This document shows positions 39,169 to 47,424 of a stretch of DNA of 53,177 bases, one piece after another; positions within the stretch are counted from its first letter, which is position 1; the number at the start of each line of letters is the position of its first letter. The notes beneath the pieces were generated by a model, which was given only the letters and a program-made list of their open reading frames with translations, was not told the origin of the DNA and did no database searches. The translations under genes were made by a program, and so were the position numbers. The stretch comes from Streptomyces sp. LUP30 (GTDB lineage: Bacteria > Actinomycetota > Actinomycetes > Streptomycetales > Streptomycetaceae): assembly GCF_001746365.1 (NCBI RefSeq), contig NZ_MJAJ01000013.1, positions 103,057 through 156,233 of the forward strand, in the 5' to 3' direction.

Positions 39169-39176
39169 GCGTTTCG

Positions 39177-39398
39177 TTGTCCACAGTCTGTGTCGAATCT
39201 TGTGCACAACGTGCGGGAACGACTGTGCCCCCTGACGTTGACCCGCGTTCGTGCAGGTCAGGCAGGGGGCGAACAGTCTTTCGAGCGGGGGTGGCGGCCG
39301 GTACTTCCGTCACACCGGCGTCAACCTCCGATGAGTTATCCACAGATCGTCTTTCTTTTCCCCATGTGGAAAACTGCTGTGGATAACTCAGTGGATAG
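39177..39398. promoter_or_regulatory. DnaA-box cluster outside oriC
   Basis: Six boxes in 220 bp of convergent intergenic DNA: TTGTCCACA (39177), TTGTGCACA (39200, palindromic), TTATCCACA (39336), TTTTCCACA on the minus strand (39365-39373), TTATCCACA on the minus strand (39378-39386) and a weaker AGTGGATAG (39390). Three are perfect strong boxes, better than most in oriC. Clusters outside oriC that restrain initiation are known in S. coelicolor. Confidence 0.82.
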
Positions 39399-39419
39399 CC
39401 CTGGGCAGAGCTGGTCGCG

Positions 39420-39674
39420 CTACTTCCACTGGGTGGATACGCCGAAGCCGGCGGCGATGAACCCGAAGCCCACGACGATGTTCCAGTTGTCCAGCTGGTC
39501 GATGGGCAGCGAGCCGTCGGTCACGTAGAAGACCACGATCCAGGCCAGTCCGATGAGGAACATGGCCAGCATCACGGGCGCGACCCAGGCACGGCTGTTC
39601 AGCTTGATCGCGGTCGCCTGCTTCGCCGGCGGCGGCGTGTAGTCGGCCTTCTTGCGGATACGTGACTTCGGCAC
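39420..39674 (-). CDS. crgA: Cell division protein CrgA
   Basis: 84 residues, GTG with AGGAGAG upstream. The N-terminal basic [16 protein letters not shown] is the family hallmark. Two membrane helices follow ([20 protein letters not shown] and [18 protein letters not shown]) separated by the [13 protein letters not shown] loop. CrgA coordinates Z-ring formation and septum peptidoglycan synthesis, and inhibits premature septation in Streptomyces. It is divergent from the DUF881/sortase operon across 140 bp. Confidence 0.97.
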   Translation of the reverse strand: MPKSRIRKKADYTPPPAKQATAIKLNSRAWVAPVMLAMFLIGLAWIVVFYVTDGSLPIDQLDNWNIVVGFGFIAAGFGVSTQWK

Positions 39675-39814
39675 GAGGGTCTCTCCTGTCGATGCGCTGC
39701 GTGGCCGCGCAGGTGCTGGGTCGGGCTCGGGGGCTGCGTACTAGGGGCCTGAGGGGCTCCCCCGGGCGTCCGTTAGCGTAGTGCTTCTACGGCGCTGAAG
39801 GAGATAAGGGTACG

Positions 39815-40651
39815 TTGAGCAATTCTGCCGACTCCCCCCGGACGGGATCAACGGGTTCCACCCCGGATCCCGCTCCCGTTTCCGATCCCGTCCCCTCCCC
39901 CGCCCCTTCGGCCGGCCGGCGGGGCGGTTTCCGGCCCGTGCGTGTGCTCACCGCGGGCGTCTTCGCCCTCGCCGGGCTGCTCTTCTTCACCAGCTTCACC
40001 ACGGCCAAGGGCACCAACATCCGCACGGACGCCTCCCTGTTGAAACTGTCCGACCTCATCCAGGAGCGCAGTCAGAAGAACGGCGAGCTGGACGCGGCGA
40101 ACGGCGCTCTGCGCGACGACGTGGAGTCGCTGGCCGAAGCCGACGACGGCAGCACGAAGGCCCAGGACGACAAGTTGGCCGGCCTGGAGAAGAACGCGGG
40201 CACCCAGAAGGTCAAGGGCCGGGCGATCACCGTCACGCTCAACGACGCTCCGCCGAACGCCACCGCCAAGCTCCCCGGCTACCCGGAGCCGCAGCCCGAC
40301 TACCTGGTCATCCACCAGCAGGACCTGCAGGCCGTGGTGAACGCGCTCTGGCAGGGCGGCGCCCAGGGCATCAAGGTCATGGACCAGCGGTTGATCTCCA
40401 CCAGCGCGGTCCGCTGCGTCGGCAACACCCTGATCCTCCAGGGGCGCGTCTACTCGCCGCCGTACAAGATCCAGGCGGTCGGCGACCCGCAGAAGTTGCA
40501 GCGGGCGCTCGCGGACGCCCCCTCGATCCAGAACTACATGGTCTACGTGAACGTCTACGGCCTCGGCTGGAAAGTCACCGAGGACGGGACGGTGACTCTG
40601 CCGGGCTACTCGGGCACAGTGGATCTGCACTACGCCAAGCCTGTGGAGTAG
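39815..40651 (+). CDS. DUF881 family envelope protein
   Basis: 278 residues from a TTG start with AAGGAG/AAGGG upstream. A Pro/Ser-rich leader, one membrane helix (VLTAGVFALAGLLFFTSFTT), a predicted coiled coil (LSDLIQERSQKNGELDAANG, then SLAEADDGSTKAQ), and the DUF881 ferredoxin-like domain (VKGRAITVTLNDAPPNATAK, DLQAVVNALWQGGAQGIKVM, RVYSPPYKIQAVGDPQKLQ) facing outward. It resembles a small relative of septum proteins; the neighbour crgA suggests a divisome role, which is inference. First gene of the run DUF881-sortase-small ORF-pabA-sortase-sortase. Confidence 0.9.
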   Translation: MSNSADSPRTGSTGSTPDPAPVSDPVPSPAPSAGRRGGFRPVRVLTAGVFALAGLLFFTSFTTAKGTNIRTDASLLKLSDLIQERSQKNGELDAANGALRDDVESLAEADDGSTKAQDDKLAGLEKNAGTQKVKGRAITVTLNDAPPNATAKLPGYPEPQPDYLVIHQQDLQAVVNALWQGGAQGIKVMDQRLISTSAVRCVGNTLILQGRVYSPPYKIQAVGDPQKLQRALADAPSIQNYMVYVNVYGLGWKVTEDGTVTLPGYSGTVDLHYAKPVE

Positions 40652-40678
40652 TCGAGCGAGGGCCGCCGGGGGGCGCCT

Positions 40679-41374
40679 GTGTCGGTGCGGGTGATCGTCA
40701 GGACGTTCAGCGAGCTGTGCATCACCGCCGGAGCCGTCATCGTCCTGTTCGTCGTCTACGTGCTGTTCTGGACCGGCGTGCGGGCCGACCGGGCCATGGA
40801 CGACCAGATCGACGCCCTGCACGACCAGTGGGCCCGGCAGTCCCCGCAAGCCGTCCCGAGCACGAGCTCCGGCGCCGCGGCGGCGGCCCCCTCGACGCCC
40901 TACCGGGACGGCGCGCCCTTCGCGGTGATGTACATCCCGCGTCTTGGTTTCACGTGGAACAAGCCGGTGCTGGAGGACACGGCGACCGGCACCCTGAAGA
41001 AGGGGCTGGGGCACTACCAAGGGACCGCCCGGCTCGGGCAGACCGGGAACTTCTCCGTCGCGGGCCACCGCCGGACCTACGGCGACCCCTTCAAGGACTT
41101 TCCCGAGCTCAGGCGGGGGGACGCGGTGGTGTTGACGGACGGGACCACCTGGTTCACGTATCGGATCGACAAAGGCCCTTACAAAACCGTGCCCTCGGAC
41201 GTCGAGGTGATCGACCCTGTGCCACGTAAGTCGGGGTATACGCGTCCGGGCCGGTACCTGACGTTGACCACGTGCGATCCGGAATGGGGGCACAGTCACC
41301 GGTTGATCGTCTGGGCGCACCTGGACTCCACACAGCCCGTGGAGGCAGGCGAACCGAAGGCCCTACGCCGTTAG
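40679..41374 (+). CDS. Class E sortase (1 of 3)
   Basis: 231 residues, GTG start. N-terminal membrane anchor (ELCITAGAVIVLFVVYVLFW), then a short Ser/Ala linker and the sortase barrel starting at FAVMYIPRLGF. The catalytic triad is His130 (VAGHRR), Cys199 (TLTTCDPEW) and Arg208 (HRLIVW). Class E sortases attach LAxTG proteins to peptidoglycan; in Streptomyces they are needed for chaplin display and aerial growth. This copy is more divergent than the two downstream and lies directly after DUF881, so its substrates may differ. Confidence 0.93.
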   Translation: MSVRVIVRTFSELCITAGAVIVLFVVYVLFWTGVRADRAMDDQIDALHDQWARQSPQAVPSTSSGAAAAAPSTPYRDGAPFAVMYIPRLGFTWNKPVLEDTATGTLKKGLGHYQGTARLGQTGNFSVAGHRRTYGDPFKDFPELRRGDAVVLTDGTTWFTYRIDKGPYKTVPSDVEVIDPVPRKSGYTRPGRYLTLTTCDPEWGHSHRLIVWAHLDSTQPVEAGEPKALRR

Positions 41375-41426
41375 TCTGGTGGCGTACGGCGTGAGTCAGG
41401 TGCCGTGGTGCGACGGAAGGGACGGC

Positions 41427-41588
41427 ATGTACGGCTGGATCTGGCGGCATCTGCCGGGAAACGCGTGGGTGAAGGCGCTGATCTCGATCATGCTGATCGT
41501 GGCCGTGGTGTACACGCTCTTCCAGTACGTCTTTCCGTGGGCCGAACCGCTGCTTCCCTTCAACGATGTGACGGTGGACAACCAGTGA
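41427..41588 (+). CDS. 53-aa single-pass membrane protein in the sortase operon
   Basis: ATG at 41427 with GGAAGG upstream. MYGWIWRHLPGNAWVKALIS is followed by a membrane helix (IMLIVAVVYTLFQYVFPW) and a short outward tail (AEPLLPFNDVTVDNQ). Its stop overlaps the GTG of the amidotransferase gene. Proteins with this W-R-H-L-P-G start are conserved between the sortase and pabA genes in Streptomyces and relatives. Function unknown. Confidence 0.85.
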   Translation: MYGWIWRHLPGNAWVKALISIMLIVAVVYTLFQYVFPWAEPLLPFNDVTVDNQ

Positions 41589-42223
41589 GCGCGCGCATTC
41601 TCGTCGTCGACAACTACGACAGCTTCGTCTTCAACCTGGTCCAGTACCTGTACCAGCTGGGCGCCGAGTGCGAGGTCCTGCGCAACGACGAGGTCTCCAC
41701 CTCCCATGCCCAGGACGGGTTCGACGGCGTCCTGCTGTCGCCCGGTCCGGGCACGCCCGAGGAGGCCGGCGTCTGCGTCGAGATGGTCCGCCACTGCGCG
41801 GCCACCGGGGTGCCGGTCTTCGGCGTCTGTCTGGGCATGCAGTCGATGCAGGTGGCGTACGGCGGAGTCGTGGATCGTGCGCCGGAGCTGCTGCACGGCA
41901 AGACCTCGCCGGTGGAGCATGAGGGCAAGGGCGTCTTCGCGGGTCTGCCGAGCCCCTTCACGGCGACCCGTTACCACTCGCTGGCAGCCGAGCCGCGGAC
42001 GGTGCCGGCCGAGCTCGAGGTGACCGCCCGTACGCACGACGGGATCATCATGGGCCTGCGGCACCGTGAACTGCCCGTCGAGGGCGTCCAGTTCCACCCG
42101 GAGTCGGTGCTGACCGAGCACGGCCACCGGATGCTGGCCAACTGGCTGGTGGAGTGCGGCGACCAGGGCGCGGTGGCGAGGTCGGCGGGGCTCGCCCCGG
42201 TGGTGGGCAGGGCCACGGCGTGA
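41585..42223 (+). CDS. pabA: Class I glutamine amidotransferase (aminodeoxychorismate/anthranilate synthase component II)
   Basis: 212 residues from the overlapping GTG. It has ILVVDNYDSFVFNLVQYLYQ, LLSPGPGTPEEAG, the nucleophile Cys82 in GVCLGMQSMQVAYGG, and His171/Glu173 in VQFHPESVLTEHG. It supplies ammonia from glutamine to a chorismate-using synthase. The sequence does not decide between folate (pabA) and tryptophan (trpG), and no pabB/trpE is nearby; TrpG/PabA enzymes are often shared. Why it sits within a sortase operon is unclear; overlaps on both sides show tight coupling. Confidence 0.88.
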   Translation: MSARILVVDNYDSFVFNLVQYLYQLGAECEVLRNDEVSTSHAQDGFDGVLLSPGPGTPEEAGVCVEMVRHCAATGVPVFGVCLGMQSMQVAYGGVVDRAPELLHGKTSPVEHEGKGVFAGLPSPFTATRYHSLAAEPRTVPAELEVTARTHDGIIMGLRHRELPVEGVQFHPESVLTEHGHRMLANWLVECGDQGAVARSAGLAPVVGRATA

Positions 42224-43359
42224 CCGCGCTGCGCCCCGAGCGCGAGGACTCGTACGGCGCGGCGTCGTACGAGTCCTTCGGCGGTGACCACTACGCGGGA
42301 GGCGGAGCGGCGGGCGGAGCCGGGTCCGGGCCGGGTTTCGGTCCGGGAGCCGACCCCTATACAGGGGCCCCCTATACGGGGGAGCCGTACCGGCCGCCGG
42401 CGGACGACGAGACGGTGGCGCTGCGGATACCGCCGGCGTCGGCATTCGGTGGTGGCCCCATATCGGCCTCTGGCGTCCCGGCGGCCCCTGCGGCCCCTGG
42501 AACCCCGGCGGGCGGACGTGCGGCCCGCAGAAAGGCCGCCAAGGGCCGTCATGGGCGTCACGGAGGGCATGGCGGCCAGGGCGGCCAGGGTGAGGTCGCC
42601 GAGGCGCTCGACGGGCCGGACGCGCCGTCGCAGGACGAGCGGCCTGTGTCCCGTGTGGAGGCCCGGCGCCGGCAGAAGGCCCGCAAGCCGAGCGCGGCGG
42701 TCGTCGCCAGCCGGGCGGTCGGCGAGGTGTTCATCACCACGGGCGTGCTGATGCTGCTGTTCGTCACCTATCAGCTGTGGTGGACGAATGTGCGGGCCCA
42801 CGCGCAGGCGGACAAGGAGGCCAGCAGCCTCCAGGACGACTGGGCCAGCGGGAAGGGCGCCCCCGGGGTGTTCTCGCCGGGTCAGGGCTTCGCGATCCTG
42901 CACATCCCCAAGCTGGACGTGGTGGTGCCGATCGCCGAGGGCGTGAGCAACAAGAAGGTGCTCGACAAGGGGATGGTGGGGCATTACGGCGAGGGTCCGC
43001 TGACGACGGCGATGCCCGAGGCGAAGACCGGCAACTTCGGGCTCGCGGGCCATCGCAACACGCACGGCGAGCCGTTCCGGTACATCAACCGGCTGCAGGC
43101 GGGCGACGACATCGTCGTGGAGACCCAGGACGAGTACTTCGTCTACAAGATGGCGTCCTCGCTGCCGGTGACCGCGCCGAGCAACACCAGCGTGCTCGAT
43201 CCGGTCCCGCCGGGCTCCGGGTTCACCGGTCCGGGCCGGTACATCACGCTCACCACGTGCACCCCGGAGTTCACCAGCAAGTACCGCCTGATCGTCTGGG
43301 GCAAGATGGTCGAGGAACGGCCGCGCAGCAAGGGCAAGCCGGACGCGCTCGTCGAGTAG
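42220..43359 (+). CDS. Class E sortase (2 of 3) with long disordered N-terminus
   Basis: 379 residues; GTG overlaps the amidotransferase stop. Residues 1-~165 are a cytoplasmic, Gly/Pro/Ala/Tyr-rich region turning basic (RRKAAKGRHGRHGGHGGQ). A membrane helix (EVFITTGVLMLLFVTYQLWW) lies at ~170-190, then the sortase domain from FAILHIPKLDVVVPIAEG. Catalytic His278 (LAGHRNTHG), Cys347 (TLTTCTPEF), Arg356 (YRLIVW). Orthologous in position to SrtE1 of S. coelicolor. The long leader is unusual for a sortase and could be regulatory. Confidence 0.94.
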   Translation: MTALRPEREDSYGAASYESFGGDHYAGGGAAGGAGSGPGFGPGADPYTGAPYTGEPYRPPADDETVALRIPPASAFGGGPISASGVPAAPAAPGTPAGGRAARRKAAKGRHGRHGGHGGQGGQGEVAEALDGPDAPSQDERPVSRVEARRRQKARKPSAAVVASRAVGEVFITTGVLMLLFVTYQLWWTNVRAHAQADKEASSLQDDWASGKGAPGVFSPGQGFAILHIPKLDVVVPIAEGVSNKKVLDKGMVGHYGEGPLTTAMPEAKTGNFGLAGHRNTHGEPFRYINRLQAGDDIVVETQDEYFVYKMASSLPVTAPSNTSVLDPVPPGSGFTGPGRYITLTTCTPEFTSKYRLIVWGKMVEERPRSKGKPDALVE

Positions 43360-43419
43360 GCGCGCGGACCGGGTGGCATGCCTTGGACAGGCATGCAGTC
43401 GAGTAGGGGCATATTGAAC

Positions 43420-44184
43420 GTGGCAGCGACCACCGGCGACACCGATCACGAAGAGCGCGCGCGCGTGGACGCGCCTCCGCTCGAGCCGCGGCCGCGAGGG
43501 GGCGGCCGGATCGCCTTCGCCGTCAGCGTCTTCGGCGAACTCCTCATCACGGCCGGCCTGGTGCTCGGCCTGTTCGTCGTCTACTCCCTGTGGTGGACCA
43601 ACGTCGTGGCCGACCGGCATGCGCACCGGCAGGGCGACAAGGTGCGCGACAGCTGGGCCCGGCAGGACAGCGGCGCAAGTGGCCCGGGTGCGCTGGACAC
43701 CAAGGACGGCATCGGCTTCCTGCACGTGCCCGCGATGAGGAACGGCGAGGTGCTGGTCGAGGAGGGCACCTCGTCGAAGATCCTCAACGAGGGTGTCGCC
43801 GGCTACTACACCGACCCGGTCAGGGCCGCGCTGCCGACGACCGGCAAGGAGGGCAACTTCGCGCTCGCCGCGCACCGCGACGGCCATGGCGCGAAGTTCC
43901 ACAACATCGACAAGCTGGAGAAGGGCGACCCGATCGTCTTCGAGACGAAGGACGACTGGTACGTGTACAAGGTGTACGCGGTCCTGCCCGAGACCTCGAA
44001 GTACGACGTCGAGGTGCTCGGGCGGATCCCGGAGGAGTCCGGCAAGAAGAAGGCCGGTCACTACATCACGCTGACGACCTGCACGCCGGTGTACACGAGC
44101 CGCTACCGGTACGTGGTGTGGGGTGAGCTGGTCCGGGTGGAGAAGGTCGACGCGGACCGTACGCCGCCGAAGGAGCTGGGCTGA
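43420..44184 (+). CDS. Class E sortase (3 of 3)
   Basis: 254 residues from GTG 43420 (VAATTGDTDHEERARVD); ATG 43378 and TTG 43414 are in-frame alternatives. Membrane helix VFGELLITAGLVLGLFVVYS, then the barrel. Catalytic His152 sits in LAAHRDGHG, where Ala replaces the Gly of the usual AGHR; Cys221 in TLTTCTPVY; Arg230 in SRYRYVVW. It is similar to sortase 2 and lies in tandem 60 bp downstream, so the pair probably arose by duplication (SrtE1/SrtE2 of S. coelicolor). Confidence 0.93.
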   Translation: MAATTGDTDHEERARVDAPPLEPRPRGGGRIAFAVSVFGELLITAGLVLGLFVVYSLWWTNVVADRHAHRQGDKVRDSWARQDSGASGPGALDTKDGIGFLHVPAMRNGEVLVEEGTSSKILNEGVAGYYTDPVRAALPTTGKEGNFALAAHRDGHGAKFHNIDKLEKGDPIVFETKDDWYVYKVYAVLPETSKYDVEVLGRIPEESGKKKAGHYITLTTCTPVYTSRYRYVVWGELVRVEKVDADRTPPKELG

Positions 44185-44203
44185 GCCGTCCCGGGCGGGG
44201 TCG

Positions 44204-45241
44204 TCAGGGTCGTTCGAGGGCCGGCAGGGGGGTCCCGGCGCTCCACTGCTCCAGCAGCCCGCGGTGGACGGCGGTGATGCCGGTCTCGGCGGCGATGTTG
44301 AGGGCGTCACGGGTGAAGGGGCAGGTCGCCACGTAGAGGGCCACCTCGGAGTCGTGCAGGACCTTGGCGGCCCCGACGAACTTCCGGAGTTCGGGGCTGG
44401 TGATGGAGAGGTGGGGCGCGAACCTCTTGCACTGGACGACGAGGCGTCGCCCGTGGGCCGTGAGGGCGGTGATGTCGATGCCGCGGTCCCTTCCGCCGCC
44501 CTGCACGACGACGTCGGTGCAGCCGTCGCGGCGCAGTAGTGCCGCGATGTACTCCTCGAACTCGCGCCCGTTCATGGCGTCCATGGCGGCCATGACTCCG
44601 GCGAGGGGGCGGTCTGCGCGAGGAGCTTCCAGCCGCTGCAGCCGGGCGTGGTGCTGCCGGAGCCGCTTCTCGATCCGCTGGACGCCCGTCCGGAGGGCGA
44701 TCAGCTCCCTTTGGTGGTCGCCTGATGTGGCGATCAGTACGTTGAACATGGGCACGACGGTCCTGCCGAGGACGTGGGTGATGCGCGCGTCGATGCGGTC
44801 GTCGAGGGAGACGGAGTCCGGGGGGACGGGGTTGTCCACAGGCCGCATGCGGGACGCGTACTCCACGTCCAGGAGGTACACACGGACCTGACGTGCGACT
44901 TCGCTGTCCTGGAGCAGCATGGCCACGTTGAGGACCGCGCGGCGGGAGAAGAGAGCCAGGGAGCGCGTACGTGACCGGATCCCACTGAGGTCCTTGAAGG
45001 ACCTCAGTTGCTCGCCGGTGAGGGAGTGGTAGCCGTTGGCTTCGAGTTCGCTCCGGTTGTCCTTGACGAGTGACTTGACGGCTTCCAGGCCCACCTCGAA
45101 GTACGCCGCCACCATCGCCGTGGTCACGTGCATGCCGTCCGGGAGCAGGGACAGTGCCTTCACCCTGTCGAGTGCGTCGGTGCGTTCGAGCACGCCGTCG
45201 CGCAGGCTCTTGGATTCAAGGAGTGCGGATTCGTTGATCAT
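44204..45241 (-). CDS. Mrr-like restriction endonuclease fused to an antirepressor-like DNA-binding domain
   Basis: 345 residues from ATG 45241 (MINESALLESKSLRDGVLER). The N-terminal ~130 residues resemble the phage antirepressor/Rha-type module: LLPDGMHVTTAMVAAYFEVG, then VKSLVKDNRSELEANGYHSL, and the signature SLALFSRRAVLNVAMLLQDS with EVARQVRVYLLDVE. A linker and coiled coil follow (ELIALRTGVQRIEKRLRQHH). The C-terminal domain is PD-(D/E)xK of the Mrr family: GREFEEYIAALLRRDGCTDV, Asp256 in RDRGIDITA and Gln270-x-Lys272 in VVQCKRFA. No methyltransferase is nearby, so a type IV (modified-DNA) or regulatory nuclease is likelier than a classical R-M system. It is convergent with the sortase genes. 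Confidence 0.82.
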   Translation of the reverse strand: MINESALLESKSLRDGVLERTDALDRVKALSLLPDGMHVTTAMVAAYFEVGLEAVKSLVKDNRSELEANGYHSLTGEQLRSFKDLSGIRSRTRSLALFSRRAVLNVAMLLQDSEVARQVRVYLLDVEYASRMRPVDNPVPPDSVSLDDRIDARITHVLGRTVVPMFNVLIATSGDHQRELIALRTGVQRIEKRLRQHHARLQRLEAPRADRPLAGVMAAMDAMNGREFEEYIAALLRRDGCTDVVVQGGGRDRGIDITALTAHGRRLVVQCKRFAPHLSITSPELRKFVGAAKVLHDSEVALYVATCPFTRDALNIAAETGITAVHRGLLEQWSAGTPLPALERP

Positions 45242-45387
45242 GTCTGTCTGCCCCGTTTGTCGGTGGTCGGGCCGTGTGGCCGGGGCAGAGCTGTGAAATG
45301 ACACCCCACCCCAACGGGGGAACGAGTCGGCAGATATGAAGACACGATCGTTGTGCGGGTGTCGCGGTGGAGAGGGCCGACGCGGGC

Positions 45388-45421
45388 GCGGGCCCTGCCG
45401 GAAGCATCCGGCGGGGCCCGC
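45388..45421. terminator. Hairpin between the nuclease gene and pknB
   Basis: 15-bp stem GCGGGCCCTGCCGGA / TCCGGCGGGGCCCGC (one G-T), loop AGCA, followed on the plus strand by GTCGTTTT. It lies just past the pknB stop and probably terminates the minus-strand cell-wall operon; T residues favour the plus direction. Confidence 0.7.
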
Positions 45422-45444
45422 GTCGTTTTGTCACCGCAGGGCGG

Positions 45445-47424
45445 TCAGCCGCCGCCTCCGCCGAAGAAGCCGCCTCCGTTGTTGCCGCCGTTGCCGCCGT
45501 TCTTGATGGCGATCAGGTTGACCGTCTGTCCCCTGTTGACCGTGCTGCCGGGGGCCGGGTCCGAACTGATGACCTGGGCGTCGTCGTCCTGGGAGCCGGC
45601 GATGTTGCCGACGTTCAGGCCGGCGTCCTGCAGGGCCTTCTTGGCGTCCTTCACGGACATGCCCTGGAGGTTGCCCGGGACCTGGACCTGCTGGGGCTGG
45701 GTGCTCTTGCCGATCTGGATCTGGACCGTGGAGCCCTTGTCGGCCTGGGAGCCGATGGACGGGACGGTCTGGACGACCTTGCCGACCTGGTTCTGGTCCT
45801 GGGTGTCGACCTCGACGCAGTTGCCCTTGAGGTCGTTCTGCTGCATCTGGGCCTTGGCGTCGTCACAGCTCTTGTTCGAGACGTCGGGGACGGTCGCCTT
45901 CTGCTCGGCCTTGGCGACGGTGAGGGTGATGGTGGTGCCCTTCTCCACCTCGTCGCCCAGCGTCGGGTTCTGCTTCAGGACGGTGCCCTCCTGCTCGGAC
46001 GACACCTCCTCCTTCGTCTCGACCTGGAACTGGTACTTGTCGCCTTCCAGGAGCGTCTTCGCCTCGTCCAGGCTCTTGCCGAGGACGCTCGGCACGACCA
46101 CCTTCGGTGCGCCCGTCGACACGACGAGGTTGATGGTGTCGCCCTTGTTGACGTTCTTGCCGGCCGCCGGGTCCTGCGAGCAGATGTTGTTCTTGGCGGT
46201 GCTCTCACAGGGTTTCTGGGTGAACACCGGCTTCAGCTCGGCGTTCTTGGCCATCGAGGCGGCCTCGACCTGTGTCTTGTTCACGAAGTTCGGGGCCGGG
46301 AAGGGTTTGTCGGCGGCGCCGTCGCCGGTGAACACCCACTTGCCGATCAGGATCGCGCCGACGAGTACCAGGACCGCGGCCAGGACGAGCAGGATCGTCG
46401 AGGTGTTGGACTTCTTCTGGCGGCGTCGGTCGGGGCGGTCGTCGTAGCCGTAGCCGCCGTCGTCCGGGTTCATGGGGGGCAGCATCGACGTGGCGCCGGC
46501 GTCCGCGCGCATGGCGGTGGTCGCCTGGTCGTCGCCGTAACCGCCGTAGCCGACGGAGCCCATCGCCGCCGTCGCCGCGACCGGCTGGCCGTCGAGGCAG
46601 GCCTCGATGTCCAGGCGCATCTCGTCGGCCGACTGGTAGCGGTAGTTCGGGTCCTTGACCAGTGCCTTGAGGACGATGGCGTCCATCTCGGGGGTGATCT
46701 CGGGGTCGAAGACGCTCGGCGGCTGGGGCTCCTCCCGCACGTGCTGGTAGGCCACCGCGACCGGGGAGTCGCCGACGAAGGGGGGCCGGACCGTGAGCAG
46801 CTCGTAGAGCAGGCAGCCCGTGGAGTACAGGTCGGAGCGGGCGTCGACCTGTTCGCCCTTGGCCTGCTCGGGCGAGAGGTACTGGGCGGTGCCGATGACC
46901 GCGGACGTCTGCGTCATCGTCATGCCGGAGTCGCCCATGGCGCGGGCGATGCCGAAGTCCATGACCTTGACCTGGCCGTTGCGCGTCAGCATGACGTTCG
47001 CGGGCTTGATGTCGCGGTGGACGATGCCGGCTCTGTGTGAGTACTCCAGGGCCTGGAGGATGCCGATGGTCATCTCCAGGGTCCGCTCCGGCAGCAGTTT
47101 GCGGCCGGAGTGGAGCAGCTCACGGAGTGTGGAGCCGTCGACGTACTCCATGACGATGTACGGGATTGAGACCCCGTCGATGTAGTCCTCGCCCGTGTCG
47201 TAGACCGCGACGATCGCGGGGTGGTTGAGCGAGGCGGCAGACTGGGCCTCCCGGCGGAACCGGGCCTGGAAGGAAGGGTCGCGCGCGAGGTCCGCGCGCA
47301 GCGTCTTCACCGCCACGGTGCGGCCGAGACGGGTGTCATGCGCGAGGTAGACCTCCGCCATGCCACCACGACCGAGCACGTGGCCCAGCTCGTACCGGCC
47401 GCCGAGGCGACGCGGCTCTTCCAT
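45445..47424 (-). CDS. pknB: PASTA-domain serine/threonine kinase PknB
   Basis: 659 residues. Kinase domain ~12-275: LGRGGMAEVYLAHDTRLGRT, VAVKTLRADL, HRDIKPANVML (~residue 135), VMDFGIARAMGD and GTAQYLSPEQAKGEQVDARS. Juxtamembrane region ~275-345, then a membrane helix (TSTILLVLAAVLVLVGAILI). Four extracellular PASTA-type repeats follow (starting around FPAPNFVNKTQVEAA, KVVVPSVLGKSLDEAKTLL, KATVPDVSNKSCDDAKAQM and QVQVPGNLQGMSVKDAKKAL); repeats 1 and 3 carry Cys pairs that may form disulfides. A Gly/Asn tail ends the protein. PknB senses peptidoglycan fragments and phosphorylates cell-wall regulators; the neighbouring phosphatase, FHA and PBP/FtsW genes agree. Confidence 0.96.
   Translation of the reverse strand: MEEPRRLGGRYELGHVLGRGGMAEVYLAHDTRLGRTVAVKTLRADLARDPSFQARFRREAQSAASLNHPAIVAVYDTGEDYIDGVSIPYIVMEYVDGSTLRELLHSGRKLLPERTLEMTIGILQALEYSHRAGIVHRDIKPANVMLTRNGQVKVMDFGIARAMGDSGMTMTQTSAVIGTAQYLSPEQAKGEQVDARSDLYSTGCLLYELLTVRPPFVGDSPVAVAYQHVREEPQPPSVFDPEITPEMDAIVLKALVKDPNYRYQSADEMRLDIEACLDGQPVAATAAMGSVGYGGYGDDQATTAMRADAGATSMLPPMNPDDGGYGYDDRPDRRRQKKSNTSTILLVLAAVLVLVGAILIGKWVFTGDGAADKPFPAPNFVNKTQVEAASMAKNAELKPVFTQKPCESTAKNNICSQDPAAGKNVNKGDTINLVVSTGAPKVVVPSVLGKSLDEAKTLLEGDKYQFQVETKEEVSSEQEGTVLKQNPTLGDEVEKGTTITLTVAKAEQKATVPDVSNKSCDDAKAQMQQNDLKGNCVEVDTQDQNQVGKVVQTVPSIGSQADKGSTVQIQIGKSTQPQQVQVPGNLQGMSVKDAKKALQDAGLNVGNIAGSQDDDAQVISSDPAPGSTVNRGQTVNLIAIKNGGNGGNNGGGFFGGGGG

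Noticed and set aside
40946..40961. parS-like sequence GGTTTCACGTGGAACA inside the first sortase gene
   Set aside because: Two mismatches break the palindrome and the reading frame differs from the other genic sites (Phe-Thr-Trp-Asn). Probably chance, though weak ParB binding cannot be excluded.
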